From NCBI GenBank assembly GCA_017550405.1, contig JAFZPH010000019.1, positions 99,075 to 163,031 on the forward strand: DNA of 63,957 bases. Reading direction: 5' to 3'. This document shows positions 63,681 to 63,957 of this stretch, piece by piece (positions within the stretch are counted from its first letter, which is position 1; the number at the start of each line of letters is the position of its first letter). Below the pieces are notes generated by a model. That model saw only the letters and a program-made list of their open reading frames with translations. It searched no databases and was not told the origin of the DNA. The stretch is from Bacteroidales bacterium. GTDB taxonomy: Bacteria > Bacteroidota > Bacteroidia > Bacteroidales > P3. The position numbers and the translations under genes are program-made.

Positions 63681-63819
63681 GTACCAAATCGCTCGCAACA
63701 CCATCTTCGAATCTATCAACGGCAAACCAACATTCGGCCCAGTATGTAGCATCCGACTTCCCCCTCGTTTTACAATCCTCTTTGTGTGGCTTTATACTAT
63801 GTTCTACTGAATATTCGGT

Positions 63820-63948
63820 CTAATAGTCATTTTGCAGGCTGCGACACAGTCTGAATATAGGAGCAGAAGGCGTTTTGAGCGATTCAAAAGGTTTTTGTAA
63901 AAATCGGCTTAATGGAATGCGCTAATAGTCATTTTGCAGGCTGTGACA
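63820..63948. repeat. Direct repeat pair at the right edge
   Basis: A 27-base sequence with core CTAATAGTCATTTTGCAGGC occurs at 63820-63846 and again, with one base changed, at 63922-63948, a period of 102 bases. No gene is visible in 63681-63957. The element runs into the window edge, so its extent is unknown. Confidence 0.8.
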
Positions 63949-63957
63949 TGCCGAAAA

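Noticed and set aside
63820..63948. CRISPR array at the right edge
   Set aside because: Only two units with 75-base spacing and no cas genes; the unit is not palindromic.

Overview
The window reads as chromosomal DNA of an anaerobic member of the Bacteroidota, most likely an uncultured Bacteroidales. Four signs point there. Many start regions carry the Bacteroidota -7 promoter motif TAnnTTTG, usually as TATCTTTG, and ribosome binding sites are weak. A protein with a type IX secretion C-terminal sorting domain is present. Two lipoproteins carry Fibrobacter-succinogenes-type paralogous (FISUMP) modules. Families common in this phylum recur: DUF3276, DUF5683, a fused NfnAB-like flavoprotein, and a PorSS-type secreted protein. 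Base composition is moderately GC-rich with C- or G-ending codons, apart from a few AT-rich islands. I see no prophage, intact insertion sequence or CRISPR array. Most of the window is core genome with small accessory patches.

Layout. 1-12.4 kb (mostly minus strand): polA (cut by the left edge), pdxA, leucyl aminopeptidase, an ABC exporter with a shortened C-terminus, a DUF721 protein, recF, ispH, an M23 peptidase, an unrecognised protein and lpdA. 12.4-21.8 kb (plus): an outer-membrane barrel, a thioredoxin-like lipid-envelope protein, tpiA, a LolC/E-like permease, a sensor kinase and the fused NADH/ferredoxin/NADP oxidoreductase. 21.9-28.6 kb (minus): an oligopeptide permease, tsaB, a LolA-like carrier, folE, an RlmI-like methyltransferase, rpe, a YitT protein and a YggS protein. 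28.6-35 kb is the main accessory zone: two FISUMP lipoproteins, one fused to a caspase-like (clan CD) domain, flank a HerA-like ATPase and a small barrel protein.

35-39.9 kb holds hydG with its TM1266-type regulator, divergent from crt-hbd, followed by ilvE behind a CAT-anticodon tRNA. 40-41.3 kb holds a T9SS cargo protein. 41.7-45.8 kb (plus) is a ruvX-def-TPR lipoprotein-mutL-rhomboid operon. 46-50.1 kb holds the agmatine deiminase/N-carbamoylputrescine amidase pair, a DUF362 ferredoxin-like protein and an MNT-HEPN toxin-antitoxin pair. 50.2-56.7 kb holds a DegP-like protease, a glycosyltransferase, dnaB, a deoxyhypusine-synthase-like enzyme and a cysteine desulfidase-like protein. 56.9-63.6 kb (plus) holds DUF3276, parA, parB, DUF5683, a TolQ/TolR/TonB-like set, an S4 RNA-binding protein and a sigma/anti-sigma/Spy-like cluster. 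The right edge enters a repeated element.

Together the genes suggest a fermenter. It balances NADH, ferredoxin and NADPH with the fused Nfn enzyme, matures [FeFe]-hydrogenase, may run the crotonyl/3-hydroxybutyryl-CoA steps, and makes putrescine from agmatine. The most distinctive feature is a set of very short tandem repeats (7-, 9- and 11-nt units). They lie at gene borders and, in at least three places, inside reading frames.
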